From NCBI GenBank assembly GCA_965204705.1, contig OZ242006.1, forward strand, positions 434,001 through 498,000: a stretch of DNA of 64,000 nucleotides, read 5' to 3'. Under the pieces are notes generated by a model. That model made no database searches and was not told where the DNA came from. It worked only from the letters and a program-made list of their open reading frames with translations. This document shows, piece by piece, positions 25,711 to 34,954 of this stretch (positions are counted from its first letter, which is position 1; each line of letters begins with the position of its first letter). Source of the stretch: Bin5 sp965204705. Lineage in GTDB: Bacteria > Chloroflexota > Anaerolineae > Caldilineales > Caldilineaceae. The translations under genes were made by a program, and so were the position numbers.

Positions 25711-26433
25711 ATGTCTGCCCCTCTTCTCTCCGTTGACGACGTCTATGCCGGCTATCAGGATTTCGATATCCTGAAAGGTGTATCGCTCGTCGTGCATCCT
25801 GGCGAGATCGTCTGTGTCATCGGCCCCAACGGGGCCGGCAAATCAACCGTATTCAAGGCTGTTTACGGCTTTGTCAGCGTGCGGCAGGGCACCGTCCACT
25901 TCGACGGGCAGGAGATCACCAACGCCCGTCCCCAGGATGTCCTCAGCGCCGGTATCTCCATCGTCCCCCAGCTGCGCAGCGTCTTCGCGCAGATGACGGT
26001 CATGGAGAATCTGGAGATGGGCATGTATCTCGAGAACGACCAGGCGCGCATCCACCAGCGGATCAATTACATCTTCGAGCTCTTCCCGCGCCTGGCCGAG
26101 CGGCGCAGCCAGATGGCCGGCACCATGTCCGGCGGCGAACAGCGCATGCTCGAGATCGGCCGCGCCCTGATGCTGGAACCCAAGATCGTCATGATGGACG
26201 AGCCGAGCGCCGGCCTGTCCCCGCTGATCACCCGCATGATCTTCGAAAACATCCGGCGCCTCAACAATGAGATCGGCCTGACCGTCCTCATGATCGAACA
26301 GAACGCCCGCCAAGGCCTCGAAGCCAGCCACCGCGGCTACGTCCTGGAACTCGGCCGCAACGCCTACGAAGGCGAAGCCCAGGCCCTCCTCGACAACCGC
26401 GATGTGCGAAGGGCATTTCTGGGGGGACAATGA
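25711..26433 (+). CDS. livF: Branched-chain amino-acid-type ABC transporter ATP-binding protein
   Basis: A 240-residue ATPase: Walker A GPNGAGKSTVFKAV, signature MSGGEQRMLEIGRALM, Walker B KIVMMDEPSAGLSP and H-loop LMIEQN. The VYAGYQDFDILKGVSLVV N terminus and the ARQGLEASHRGYVLELG block are LivF-like. It lies 81 bp after livG; that gap contains a degenerate CACTGACCACCGACCAC-type repeat (25679-25710) rather than a clear promoter. Last gene of the operon. Confidence 0.94.
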   Translation: MSAPLLSVDDVYAGYQDFDILKGVSLVVHPGEIVCVIGPNGAGKSTVFKAVYGFVSVRQGTVHFDGQEITNARPQDVLSAGISIVPQLRSVFAQMTVMENLEMGMYLENDQARIHQRINYIFELFPRLAERRSQMAGTMSGGEQRMLEIGRALMLEPKIVMMDEPSAGLSPLITRMIFENIRRLNNEIGLTVLMIEQNARQGLEASHRGYVLELGRNAYEGEAQALLDNRDVRRAFLGGQ

Positions 26434-26538
26434 GGCAACTAGGACTTGTGTCGATCTATGCATGCAGGGCAATCATTCTACGAAGTGCCTACCGTTGACC
26501 TTCCGCCTTCTAGGGGTCGGAGATGCGTGGTCAGTTCG

Positions 26539-26556
26539 TTGTCTAAACTAAGACAA
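26539..26556. promoter_or_regulatory. Small inverted repeat upstream of thyX
   Basis: TTGTCT and AGACAA, separated by AAACTA, form an 18 bp palindrome 77 bp before the thyX start. It may be an operator; nothing identifies the regulator. Confidence 0.25.
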
Positions 26557-26632
26557 AGGCATTTGTAGGAGGCAAGTACAGAACTAACACTTATATGAGA
26601 GGAGAATTAACTTTAAAGAAAAGCAAGAGCCT

Positions 26633-27742
26633 ATGAATATCGAACTCCCTATGAACATCGAACTCGTAGCCTACTCCCAGGCCAATCCGGCCCTCGATCC
26701 CGCCGACCTGCTCGAAATGAGCGATCTGGCAACCATCTGGAACGGCGCCAGCACCTATCCGGAAAATGTGATCGAGTATGCCGGCCGCGTCTGCTATCGC
26801 AGCACCCACCGCATGGGCACCGCGCCGCGCTTTATCGTCAGCCGCGTCAGAGAAGGCCATGAGGATATCATCGAGCACATCGTGGCCACCGTGCGCGTGC
26901 GCAATAGCGATGAGCCGCTCCGCTGGCGCATGCTCAACCGCCACTGCGAGGTGACGCAGGAGCCCGACGGCAGCTGGCTCGTCAGCGCCAACACCCGTGT
27001 CTGGCTGGACTTCTTCCGCCGCGGGATCGGACTGCAAGCGATGCCTTTTCTGCAGTCGATCGCGCCCAAAGTCTATGCCGAATTTGCCGCCGACATACCA
27101 AGCGGCAACGGTGCGCACCCTCCGGAACCTGCCGCCATCCCACCGCCGCCTTCCATGCCCGCCCTTGATGTTGACACGTCATGTCTACGCCCGCGCGAAG
27201 AAGAACCCCTGCGAGTGACGCTCCTCGCCTTTACCCAGCCTGGCCTTGATGATGCCGAGGCCCAGCTCCATCACGGATCCGCAACATTTTTCTTCGAAGG
27301 CATAAGCCGCGCCTGTACCCATCAACTCGTGCGCCACCGCTTGGCCAGCTTCAGTCAGGAGTCGCAGCGGTACGTCTCATTGGACAAAGGCGAGTGGAAC
27401 GCCGTGGTCCCGCCGGCGTTTGAAGGCAATGAAGCGGCCCAGGCCAAATTGAGCGAAGCTTGGGACTATTTGCAAGAGGTCTATCTGGATCTGCGGCAGA
27501 TGGGCATCCGCAAGGAGGACGCCCGTTTTCTCCTGCCCAACGCAACCGAGACCCGCATCGTCACCAGCATGAACTTCGCCGCCTGGAGCCACTTCCTCTG
27601 GCTGCGCGCCGTCGACAAAGCCGCCCAGTGGGAGATTCGCCGCCTCGGCCAGCTCGTGCTGGAGATGCTCTACACCGTTGCTCCCGACGTCTTCCAGGAA
27701 CACTGGGACGTATACCGGGAGAAGTTCCCCGCGTCCACGTAA
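26633..27742 (+). CDS. thyX: FAD-dependent thymidylate synthase, apparent two-domain form
   Basis: The C-terminal half has the ThyX motif RHRLASFSQESQRY (234-247) preceded by FFFEGISRACTHQL and ends with FAAWSHFLWLRAVDKAAQWEIR, so it should make dTMP from dUMP with FAD and methylenetetrahydrofolate. The N-terminal half resembles a second, shrunken ThyX unit: YAGRVCYRST, GHEDIIEHIVATVRV and SANTRVWLDFF, but without an RHRxxS motif. The 369 residues exceed the usual 210-260. A proline-rich linker (about 165-185) joins the halves. The first codons are duplicated (ATGAATATCGAACTC, then ATGAACATCGAACTC), so ATG 26633 or 26651 may be used. No thyA is visible. The double-domain reading is inference. 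Confidence 0.85.
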   Translation: MNIELPMNIELVAYSQANPALDPADLLEMSDLATIWNGASTYPENVIEYAGRVCYRSTHRMGTAPRFIVSRVREGHEDIIEHIVATVRVRNSDEPLRWRMLNRHCEVTQEPDGSWLVSANTRVWLDFFRRGIGLQAMPFLQSIAPKVYAEFAADIPSGNGAHPPEPAAIPPPPSMPALDVDTSCLRPREEEPLRVTLLAFTQPGLDDAEAQLHHGSATFFFEGISRACTHQLVRHRLASFSQESQRYVSLDKGEWNAVVPPAFEGNEAAQAKLSEAWDYLQEVYLDLRQMGIRKEDARFLLPNATETRIVTSMNFAAWSHFLWLRAVDKAAQWEIRRLGQLVLEMLYTVAPDVFQEHWDVYREKFPAST

Positions 27743-27778
27743 CCGCGCCGGGCACCCTTCGATGACCTCCTGCCCGTA

Positions 27779-29068
27779 ATGAGCGCGTTGACCGTGTCTG
27801 ATCGCTTTAGCAACCGCACCGCGCGCGTCGCCGTCGTCGGGCTCGGCTACGTGGGTCTGCCTCTGGCCGCCGCCCTGGCCGCCTCCGGCTATGAAGTCGT
27901 CGGCATCGACGTGGACCCGGCCAAAGTCGAGGCCGTCAATCAGGGGCGCTCCTACATAGCCGACGTTGCCGACGCTGACCTACTCGCCCCGGCCTCTCGC
28001 CTGCGCGCGACCAGCGACTACGCCATCCTGGGCCAGTGCGATGCGGTCTCAATCTGTCTGCCCACACCGCTCGACCGTAAAAGGCAGCCGGACGTTTCCG
28101 CCATTCTCGCCAGCGGCCGGGAGATCGCCCGTCATCTGCACCCGGGCCTGATCGTCGTCCTTGAATCCACCTCCTATCCCGGCACGACAACCGAACTGCT
28201 GCTGCCCCTCCTCGAAGCAGCCGCCCAACCCCGGGGATGGCAGGCGGGCGAGGAGTTCTTTGTCGCCTTTTCGCCCGAGCGTGTTGACCCCGGACGCACC
28301 GATTGGACGATTCAGACAACGCCCAAGATCGTAGCCGGCGTGACCGAGAACTGCCTCGCCGCGGTCCAGGCCTACTATGGACCTGTCTTCGAAACGCTGG
28401 TGCCCGTCTCCTCACCTTCTGCCGCGGAGATGGCCAAACTGTTCGAAAATACCTATCGCTTCGTCAACATCTCTTTGGTCAACGAACTGCTGCTGATGTG
28501 CGACAGATTGGGGCTGGACTGCTGGGAGGTACTGGAGGCGGCCGCAACCAAACCGTTCGGCTTTACCGGGTTCACGCCGGGGCCGGGGGTTGGAGGTCCT
28601 TGCATTCCCGTCGACCCTCATTTTCTCTCCTGGAAAATGAAGTCGATCGATGCCGAATCCCGCTTCATCGAACTGGCCGGCCAGATCAACGCCGAGATGC
28701 CGCGCTATTGGGTGCAGAAGGTGCAGGATGCCCTCAACGACGCCGGTAAAGCGGTGAAAGGTAGCCGTGTCCTGGTGCTGGGCGCGGCTTACAAGCCCGA
28801 CGTTGCCGACGCGCGCGAGTCACCGGCCGTCGATATCCTGCAACGACTCCTGCAGAAAGGCGCTCGGGCCAGGTATCACGACCCGTACATCCTGTCTTTA
28901 GTGGAAAAGGGAGTTCCTCTTACCGCGGTCGCCGATCTTGAAGGCGAGGTTCAGAATGCCGACTGTGTGGTGATTGCCACCGCCCACAGTGTCTATGACT
29001 GGGCATCGATCGCGCACGGCGCGGCCATATTGATCGATACCCGCTTCATTCTGAAGCATGGCTCATAA
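27779..29068 (+). CDS. Nucleotide-sugar (UDP-glucose/UDP-HexNAc) dehydrogenase
   Basis: A 429-residue UDP-sugar 6-dehydrogenase-family enzyme. VVGLGYVGLPLAAALAASGY binds NAD near residues 18-37; VVLESTSYPGTT, FSPERVDPGRTDW and GPGVGGPCIPVDPHF follow, the last with the catalytic cysteine near residue 275; the C-terminal domain has VLVLGAAYKPDVADARESPA. The family oxidises C6 of a nucleotide sugar twice to a uronic acid for surface polysaccharides. The FSPERVDPG form is more like UDP-N-acetyl-glucosamine/mannosamine dehydrogenases (WecC/WbpA/TviB) than UDP-glucose enzymes, but this is not decisive. It follows thyX by 36 bp. Confidence 0.92.
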   Translation: MSALTVSDRFSNRTARVAVVGLGYVGLPLAAALAASGYEVVGIDVDPAKVEAVNQGRSYIADVADADLLAPASRLRATSDYAILGQCDAVSICLPTPLDRKRQPDVSAILASGREIARHLHPGLIVVLESTSYPGTTTELLLPLLEAAAQPRGWQAGEEFFVAFSPERVDPGRTDWTIQTTPKIVAGVTENCLAAVQAYYGPVFETLVPVSSPSAAEMAKLFENTYRFVNISLVNELLLMCDRLGLDCWEVLEAAATKPFGFTGFTPGPGVGGPCIPVDPHFLSWKMKSIDAESRFIELAGQINAEMPRYWVQKVQDALNDAGKAVKGSRVLVLGAAYKPDVADARESPAVDILQRLLQKGARARYHDPYILSLVEKGVPLTAVADLEGEVQNADCVVIATAHSVYDWASIAHGAAILIDTRFILKHGS

Positions 29069-29119
29069 AACACCGCCAACCACAGGCGCTTCACGAGCCG
29101 CTGATCACGGCACCGAGAA

Positions 29120-29638
29120 CTACTGATCAGAATTTCCTGAATTGCGCGGGGTTTCCTCGCGCGTCTCTTCGCGCTCCCCTTGGTTCTGGCTTCCCATTAG
29201 ACGGGGTTGAATGCCATGCGCTCGCAATATCTGACGGATAGTTTCCACGGAGATTTGGTCTACGACTTCTTCGTCGATAAGGTATTTGCGCAACCGCTGC
29301 AGCGACCACTGATTGAAAGGCAGATTCAGTGAGGCGGGATCGGCAGAGGCGATGTCAACGATCGCATCCCGCTGTGCCTTCGTAAATACAGGAGGGCGAC
29401 CGGGCGATTTTCCGCTGCGCAAACCATCGAGGCCATGATTATTATAGCGATGGATCCACTTCCGCACATTGATCGGATGCAGATCGACTTCGCGGCTGAT
29501 TTCCTGGACCTTATGGCCCTGAGCAGACAGGAGGATGATCATCAGGCGCTGAATCGAAACGTCATTTTCCATATTCTGAATTGTACGTTCCAATTCGTCC
29601 CACTCTTCCTCCTCCAATTTCCGAACGTAAAGTGCCAT
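29120..29638 (-). CDS. Transposase-type helix-turn-helix protein without a catalytic domain (IS630-like remnant or domesticated)
   Basis: GGAG lies 8 nt before ATG 29638. The 172-residue product has two helix-turn-helix units like the N-terminal DNA-binding part of IS630/Tc1-type transposases: LLSAQGHKVQEISREVDLHP with VRKWIHRYNNHGLDGL, then GRPPVFTKAQRDAIVD and WSLQRLRKYLIDEE with VETIRQILRAHGI. No DDE catalytic domain follows in any frame; the tail is a charged low-complexity stretch and only 51 bp separate it from the dehydrogenase gene. It may be a truncated transposase or a DNA-binding protein derived from one. An inverted repeat lies just upstream. Confidence 0.7.
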   Translation of the reverse strand: MALYVRKLEEEEWDELERTIQNMENDVSIQRLMIILLSAQGHKVQEISREVDLHPINVRKWIHRYNNHGLDGLRSGKSPGRPPVFTKAQRDAIVDIASADPASLNLPFNQWSLQRLRKYLIDEEVVDQISVETIRQILRAHGIQPRLMGSQNQGEREETREETPRNSGNSDQ

Positions 29639-29654
29639 GTATATTCTCCATTAT

Positions 29655-29697
29655 TGTCCGCCGGGAACTACCCGACCGGATGGGGACGGCGGACAAA
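29655..29697. promoter_or_regulatory. 10 bp inverted repeat upstream of the HTH gene
   Basis: TTGTCCGCCG (29655-29664) and CGGCGGACAA (29688-29697) are perfect inverse copies 23 bp apart, 16 bp upstream of the HTH start. It could be an autoregulatory operator or a leftover transposon end. Confidence 0.4.
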
Positions 29698-29705
29698 CCC
29701 TCTCC

Positions 29706-30008
29706 CTACAGTTGAAAAGTGCGGCTATTGTCCTCTACAACCCTCTGATTGTAGTTTGTTACGTGCCTCAAGAGTCTTCGGTGTAAATTCTGCCAGGTTT
29801 CGCTCTGCAGAACTGTCTGGAGCCGTTCCAGATCGGAAACTTCGCCTATCGTTAGCATTTGCGGGCCGTTTCCATAGATGGTATACCAAACTTCTGCGGG
29901 GTTGATTCCCAACCGCATTAGTCCCGGTGCATATTCCCGCATGACAAACTCAAAATAGGGTTGTTCATGTCCCATTTTGATGTCCCACTGCATCAACAAA
30001 CGTACCAT
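29706..30008 (-). CDS. Small conserved-looking protein of unknown function
   Basis: About 100 residues from ATG 30008. The frame stays open to an ATG at 30095, but the extra part would overlap the start of the divergent gene at 30088 and looks non-coding. Features: YFEFVMREYAPGLMRLGINPA, VWYTIYGNGPQMLTIGEV and a helical end VLQSETWQNLHRRLL. The alternation of a helix, a short strand pair and a helix recalls dimeric alpha-beta barrel (NIPSNAP/EthD-like) proteins, but this is only a resemblance. No ribosome site is strong. Function unknown. Confidence 0.5.
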   Translation of the reverse strand: MVRLLMQWDIKMGHEQPYFEFVMREYAPGLMRLGINPAEVWYTIYGNGPQMLTIGEVSDLERLQTVLQSETWQNLHRRLLRHVTNYNQRVVEDNSRTFQL

Positions 30009-30087
30009 ATGCACTCTGGCTGTGCCCAACAGAAGTGCGAAATCTCTACGTGTAGTCACCCGCTTCGACAAAGGGGTGAATCTTTTT

Positions 30088-32217
30088 ATGCGCATTACAT
30101 CTTATCAAGAGTGTCCTAAGATCGCAACTTTTCTTTGTCGGTCTTTTCTTTGTCTCTTTTGTTGTGGAATCTTCCTGTCCGGCGGCCGTGATCTCCTGTT
30201 GGCCGCGCCTTCGGCTGAGAACCATAACCCTGAACGAAGACTCCAATCTGAATCTGCCGTCGCGTCGCATCTCCTCCTTCAACCTGCCCTTGAGACATCT
30301 CTGGTTCTGCTTACCCATACCCTGGACGTTCGAGTCGCAACCGTTGACGGCCGCTCGCTGACACTGCAAATTGAAGCCTCCTACCGCCTGCATAATGAGG
30401 AAGAAGAGGCGATTACAGCGACCCTGCTCGTCGCACAACCCGCAGCCGCCGCTGCCGCCGGCCGCCCCCTGCCCCGCAACATCGCTGTGGCTCTCGATGA
30501 ACAGCCGCTTGCGCTCCAGTCCGCAGGTCAGACGGTTGGGCAGAGCGTTCAGGCAGAGTTCGAGGCTGATGCCCGGCGGCGTCTCACCCTGCGTTACGAG
30601 CTTCCTCTCGCCGCTACACAGACCTTCGACTTCCATTATCCAATATCTGAGCTGCTCAATTGGACCAGCGATATCAGCGGTTGGCGCGTAACGATCGATT
30701 TTGCCGGTATGGACCAGTGGCTGGCTCCCTCGGACAGCTGGCTGCAGATATCCCCGCGCGGCTGGAAAATGCGTGCCAGCCAGTTGGAATGGCTGCGTGA
30801 GGAGCGGCCGCCAACGACAGACGTCCACTTCCAGGCGCTTCATCCACAGTGGATACGGGAGATTCGTGCCGCCCAGGACGCAATACGCGCCCAAAACAAT
30901 CTGGAATCAATGCAGCGCCTGGGCGATCTGTACGCGCAACTGCAGCAGGCCCCCGCTCTCCGCACCGCCTCTCGCGACCGCTTTTATGAACAGGCCCTGG
31001 CCGCGTACACGCAAGCGCTGCAGCTGGGCGAAGAACACGTTCGGCCGGGTACTGTTCTCGCCGCGGTGCGCTACCGGCTGGCAGCGCTCTATCGCAGGCG
31101 CGCAATTGCCGAGAATGGCTCCATCGATAGCGTCTACGTCGAGCTCATGGTGGCGGAGGCGGAGAAGGCTCTCCCGGCAACGTCGCAAGGGCCGACCCGC
31201 ATCGAACTGCAAAGCTGGATTGCCCAAGGCCTGCAGCATCAGCTGCGGACGGCTCGCTTGCAGGAGAACTGGCCTCAAGCCCTGCTGTTAACCGAAAGGT
31301 TGGCGCGTCTGCCCGCCGATGTCGTCGACCCGGCTACCTTGGAAGCCGAGCGACGGGCGCTGCTCCTGCATGAAGTTCTGCAGCAGCTGCAGGAAGGCAA
31401 TGAAGAGGCTGCCGTGTCGCTGGTCGGTGAAGAGGTGCTGACTAGTGAGGCCCTGCCCTCGCCGGAGTATCAGACGCTTTTTGCCAATTGGCAGATTACC
31501 GTTACAGTATCCCAGAACAACATGTCCGTCAGTGCCTTGGCGCGCCCCATCTTTCAGAGGCGGGTTGACGGCGAGAGCGCCTTGAACAATCTGTTGAACT
31601 CCTGGTCAGTTTCTGGGACCGCTAGTGTCGCACTTACGGAGGAAGCGGGCGGGTTTCTCATTCAACTGGACCAACTCGACGCCGGAAAACGCCGGCTACT
31701 GGCCCAGAACACGCCCCAACTGACCGACTGGGCGTTGTTGCGCAGCGTCCTTCTGACGAGTGAGCAGGAGACTCAGCAGGAGACCCAACTTCTGTGGCAG
31801 CGGACCACACAGGCGATCGATGTGGACTTTAGGCCGGTCGCAGACCAGTGGCACAGTATGGCAGCCTCCCTGGAAAGAGAGGCTGCCGCAGCCGAGGACG
31901 CAACCGCGTCTGCAACCGCATCCAATCGCGCCGAAGCTGCCGCGATGGAGATCCGTCTGTCCCTGCGCGCAGCGCAGCACCGGCTGGAAGCCGCCCGCTG
32001 GCGGCGGCTTGTCTCCGACAGCACCGTGCAGGTCGAGATAGGCGAATCGCCCGACGATGCCTCTCCGCAGCGGGTCTGGCTGTTGGGCTTGACCGATCCG
32101 CCGCAACGGCTCACGAACCACTTTGAGAGCATTAGCGTAGCGCGGCTGTGGCTCGCCATCGCCCTGGCCGTCCTCCTCAGTTCTCTGTTTGCAGGCCTGC
32201 TGTGGCTGCTGCTTTAA
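30088..32217 (+). CDS. Secreted, C-terminally membrane-anchored protein of unknown function
   Basis: I start at ATG 30088 (GGGG about 11 nt upstream); the frame opens earlier, at 29977, over the divergent gene. The 709-residue product has an N-terminal signal (about 10-30, Cys-rich), a beta-rich domain (about 60-200, DVRVATVDGRSLTLQIEASY), helical tandem units resembling TPRs (about 250-400: FYEQALAAYTQALQLGEE, VRYRLAALYRRRA), a long mixed region and a C-terminal transmembrane helix (WLAIALAVLLSSLFAGLLWLLL) ending the protein. The bulk should face outside. It lies 111 bp before the transglutaminase-like gene on the same strand, so a joint role at the cell envelope is plausible. I recognise no named family. 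Confidence 0.72.
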   Translation: MRITSYQECPKIATFLCRSFLCLFCCGIFLSGGRDLLLAAPSAENHNPERRLQSESAVASHLLLQPALETSLVLLTHTLDVRVATVDGRSLTLQIEASYRLHNEEEEAITATLLVAQPAAAAAAGRPLPRNIAVALDEQPLALQSAGQTVGQSVQAEFEADARRRLTLRYELPLAATQTFDFHYPISELLNWTSDISGWRVTIDFAGMDQWLAPSDSWLQISPRGWKMRASQLEWLREERPPTTDVHFQALHPQWIREIRAAQDAIRAQNNLESMQRLGDLYAQLQQAPALRTASRDRFYEQALAAYTQALQLGEEHVRPGTVLAAVRYRLAALYRRRAIAENGSIDSVYVELMVAEAEKALPATSQGPTRIELQSWIAQGLQHQLRTARLQENWPQALLLTERLARLPADVVDPATLEAERRALLLHEVLQQLQEGNEEAAVSLVGEEVLTSEALPSPEYQTLFANWQITVTVSQNNMSVSALARPIFQRRVDGESALNNLLNSWSVSGTASVALTEEAGGFLIQLDQLDAGKRRLLAQNTPQLTDWALLRSVLLTSEQETQQETQLLWQRTTQAIDVDFRPVADQWHSMAASLEREAAAAEDATASATASNRAEAAAMEIRLSLRAAQHRLEAARWRRLVSDSTVQVEIGESPDDASPQRVWLLGLTDPPQRLTNHFESISVARLWLAIALAVLLSSLFAGLLWLLL

Positions 32218-32328
32218 TGTCCGAAATGTGATTGATCCTCTTGTCGGTCTGACAGGTTCCGATGCGCTGCCGCTCTGTCGCAAGAGCTCGGTTGCCCGTC
32301 GTCCGCCTGGCAACCTCACAACCTGACT

Positions 32329-34905
32329 ATGCGAGACCAAAGTAGAGTTCCACTTCGCTCAACCGCACCGGGAATCGCGGGTCCGGCCGCTGACTCCGGT
32401 ATATCAGAGTTCGCCCCAGACGCGTCTGGGGATGCAGCCGCTGCTCCGGTGGACGCAGGCGCGGGATCTGACGAGCAGTCCCAAGCTCCCGAGGCCTATT
32501 TCCGTGAGGGACGGCTGGTCACTCTGCTGCTGCTCGGATTCATCTATGTCATCCTGGCGCTCTCGCTCAGTAATGCCGGCTGGACCGGCGCTATGAACAT
32601 GAGCATGCTGATTGCTGTCGTTCTGGGCGCGCTGACCCTGGGCGCCCTGATCTCCTTCAGCCGCTTCGACAGCTTCTTCATGCTTTCCCACAGCTTCGCG
32701 ACCGGATTGGCGTGGGTGTTCTTTCTGATGACCTTTCTCGTGGAGGACGAGCCGCGTGTGCAGGCCTTCATCGAGAGGGGCATCCCCGTCTTGCAAGCCC
32801 GCGCCTACTTCCTTCTTGAGCGCTGGCTGGAATGGATCGAAGCCGCCATCAACCGGCAGGCCAGCAACGACAACGTCGTCTTCATCTTTGAAATCGGCTT
32901 TCTCGTCTGGTGGCTCACCTACCTGGGCGTCTGGTCGGTCTTTCGGCACGGCCACGTCTGGCGGGGCGTCCTTATGGCCGGCATCGCGCTCCTGGTCAAT
33001 ACCCACTACGCGCCCGTCTCGGTGATGGGGTTCCTCGTGGCCTACTGCATCGTCGCACTGCTGCTCTTGGCTTGGACCACGCTTGTCGACCACCGCCAGC
33101 GGTGGCGCTCCCAAAGCATCTATTTCAGCGAGGACATCAACTTCGATTTCATGCGCTCCGGCTTTATGTATACCATGGCCGTGATCGCCCTCGCGTTCGT
33201 CGCGCCCAACATGGGGCGCAGTCTTCCCTTCCATGACCTGCTGCAGCCCGTCAACATGCGCTGGGAGGCGGCAATGCAGGAGTGGAACCGCCTCTATCAG
33301 GGCTTGAATCGACAGACCCGGCCGGTCCAGACAGGTTTTGGCCGCACCTTGACTCTGGGCGGTGAACGCACCGTCAGCGACCGCCTGATCATGGAGGTGG
33401 AGGCGCCCACCGGGCGCTACTGGCGCGCCGTCGCTTTTGACCGTTTCACCGGCCGGCAGTGGATCAACACCGCCGAGGGCGAGAATACATACCGTTCGAA
33501 TCAGCCGATCCCTTCGAGGGAGTGGTCCGCCCGATCGCCAGTCACCCAGACCGTCACGATTCGTACGCCCACCGGGAACATCCTCCTGGCCATGCCGGAC
33601 GTAGTGCAGGCAAGCATTCCGCTGGCCGCGCTTCAGCAACCGATTGACTACGTTGATCCGGCCGAGTCGGCTTCGAGCGGTCGAAGGGACACAGAACTAA
33701 CATGGGGGCGTTCCAGGATAACCCTGGAGGCGGGCGAAAGCTACCGGGTGATCAGCAGCCAGACCACAGTCACCATACGGGAACTGCGTGAAGCGGGAAT
33801 TGTCGAATATCCGACACAGGATCTTACCCGATACCTTCAACTTCCCACTACTTTCTCATCGCGGGTAGCAGAGCTGGCTGAGCAGGTAATGGCCGACGAG
33901 CCCACAACTTACGACAAAGTCAAAGCCCTGGAGCGTTTCCTGCGCACCTTTGCCTACGACGAAGGGATCAAAGCCCCACCCGCAGATGAGGACCCGCTGG
34001 AGTATTTCCTCTTCGACATCCAGAGCGGCTACTGCGATTACTACGCTTCGGCCATGGCGGCCATGCTGCGCAGCCAGGGGATTCCCGCGCGTGCGGCCAG
34101 CGGCTACGCCGAAGGAACTTACGACCCGGAAATCGGCACCTATCTGGTCACGGAACGAGACGCGCATACTTGGGTCGAAGTCTACTTTCCGCAATACGGC
34201 TGGATCGAGTTCGAACCAACCGCCGGCGAGAGTATTCTCGATCGCCCCTCAGGCGTAGAGCTCCAGGACAGTGGTCTGATCCCGGGTATGGATGAGATCC
34301 TGCCCGAAGACGAGGACTTTCTATTTGATGACGCGTTGGACTTTGAAGAGGAGTTTCCGCCGGACATTGTCGGGCCCGTCCCGGGCATCGGCGGACTCCC
34401 AACTCAAACACCCGTCGTCACAACCAGCTTCATCCTGATCGTTCTGACTCTGATCGCAGGTGTATGGCTTCTGCGGCGGCGCATGTATCAGGGCCCCAGG
34501 GCCTTTATGCAGGAACCGCAGATCTACTATGAACGGTTGCTGAATTGGGCTGCACGGTTGAAGATGCCCGTTAGTTCGCAGCCGACGCGAGAGTTGACTT
34601 TCTCTATGGACGCGTCATACCCGCGGCCGGGCGCAAGCGAAATATCGCGGCAAGTGCCCGTCGAGCAGGCGATGACGCCCTATGAACGAGAGGCGCTGCT
34701 GGCAGAAGGTCTTCCCCAGGGCATCCCATTCGTACGGCGCATCATTGAAATCTACGTTCAGTTCCGCTACGCTCCGCGCCCGGAGCATCTCGCGGACGAA
34801 GTCCGGTTCGAGTTGAACGCTAACTGGCGCCGCCTTCGTCCCGTGCTGTTGAAGGCCTGGCTGCGGCAAAGGTTAAGCTGGCGCACCTCTGCCGGGAGCA
34901 ATTAG
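32329..34905 (+). CDS. TgpA-type membrane protein with extracytoplasmic transglutaminase-like protease domain
   Basis: The 858-residue protein has about six N-terminal membrane helices (60-300), an external domain with a transglutaminase core, another helix (about 703-720, SFILIVLTLIAGVWLL) and a C-terminal cytoplasmic DUF4129-like region. Catalytic Cys569 lies in QSGYCDYYASAMAAMLR and His613 in RDAHTWVEVYFPQYGW; the third residue would be in WIEFEPT, with Glu where many members have Asp. The family (TgpA/YebA) often sits with DUF58 and MoxR genes, but here its partner is the anchored protein upstream. Substrate unknown; peptide or cell-wall processing is the usual suggestion. Confidence 0.88.
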   Translation: MRDQSRVPLRSTAPGIAGPAADSGISEFAPDASGDAAAAPVDAGAGSDEQSQAPEAYFREGRLVTLLLLGFIYVILALSLSNAGWTGAMNMSMLIAVVLGALTLGALISFSRFDSFFMLSHSFATGLAWVFFLMTFLVEDEPRVQAFIERGIPVLQARAYFLLERWLEWIEAAINRQASNDNVVFIFEIGFLVWWLTYLGVWSVFRHGHVWRGVLMAGIALLVNTHYAPVSVMGFLVAYCIVALLLLAWTTLVDHRQRWRSQSIYFSEDINFDFMRSGFMYTMAVIALAFVAPNMGRSLPFHDLLQPVNMRWEAAMQEWNRLYQGLNRQTRPVQTGFGRTLTLGGERTVSDRLIMEVEAPTGRYWRAVAFDRFTGRQWINTAEGENTYRSNQPIPSREWSARSPVTQTVTIRTPTGNILLAMPDVVQASIPLAALQQPIDYVDPAESASSGRRDTELTWGRSRITLEAGESYRVISSQTTVTIRELREAGIVEYPTQDLTRYLQLPTTFSSRVAELAEQVMADEPTTYDKVKALERFLRTFAYDEGIKAPPADEDPLEYFLFDIQSGYCDYYASAMAAMLRSQGIPARAASGYAEGTYDPEIGTYLVTERDAHTWVEVYFPQYGWIEFEPTAGESILDRPSGVELQDSGLIPGMDEILPEDEDFLFDDALDFEEEFPPDIVGPVPGIGGLPTQTPVVTTSFILIVLTLIAGVWLLRRRMYQGPRAFMQEPQIYYERLLNWAARLKMPVSSQPTRELTFSMDASYPRPGASEISRQVPVEQAMTPYEREALLAEGLPQGIPFVRRIIEIYVQFRYAPRPEHLADEVRFELNANWRRLRPVLLKAWLRQRLSWRTSAGSN

Positions 34906-34954
34906 AAAAACTGTCGAGGGCGTCTTGTGCAGTTGCCGGCAACCGGTACCCTGG

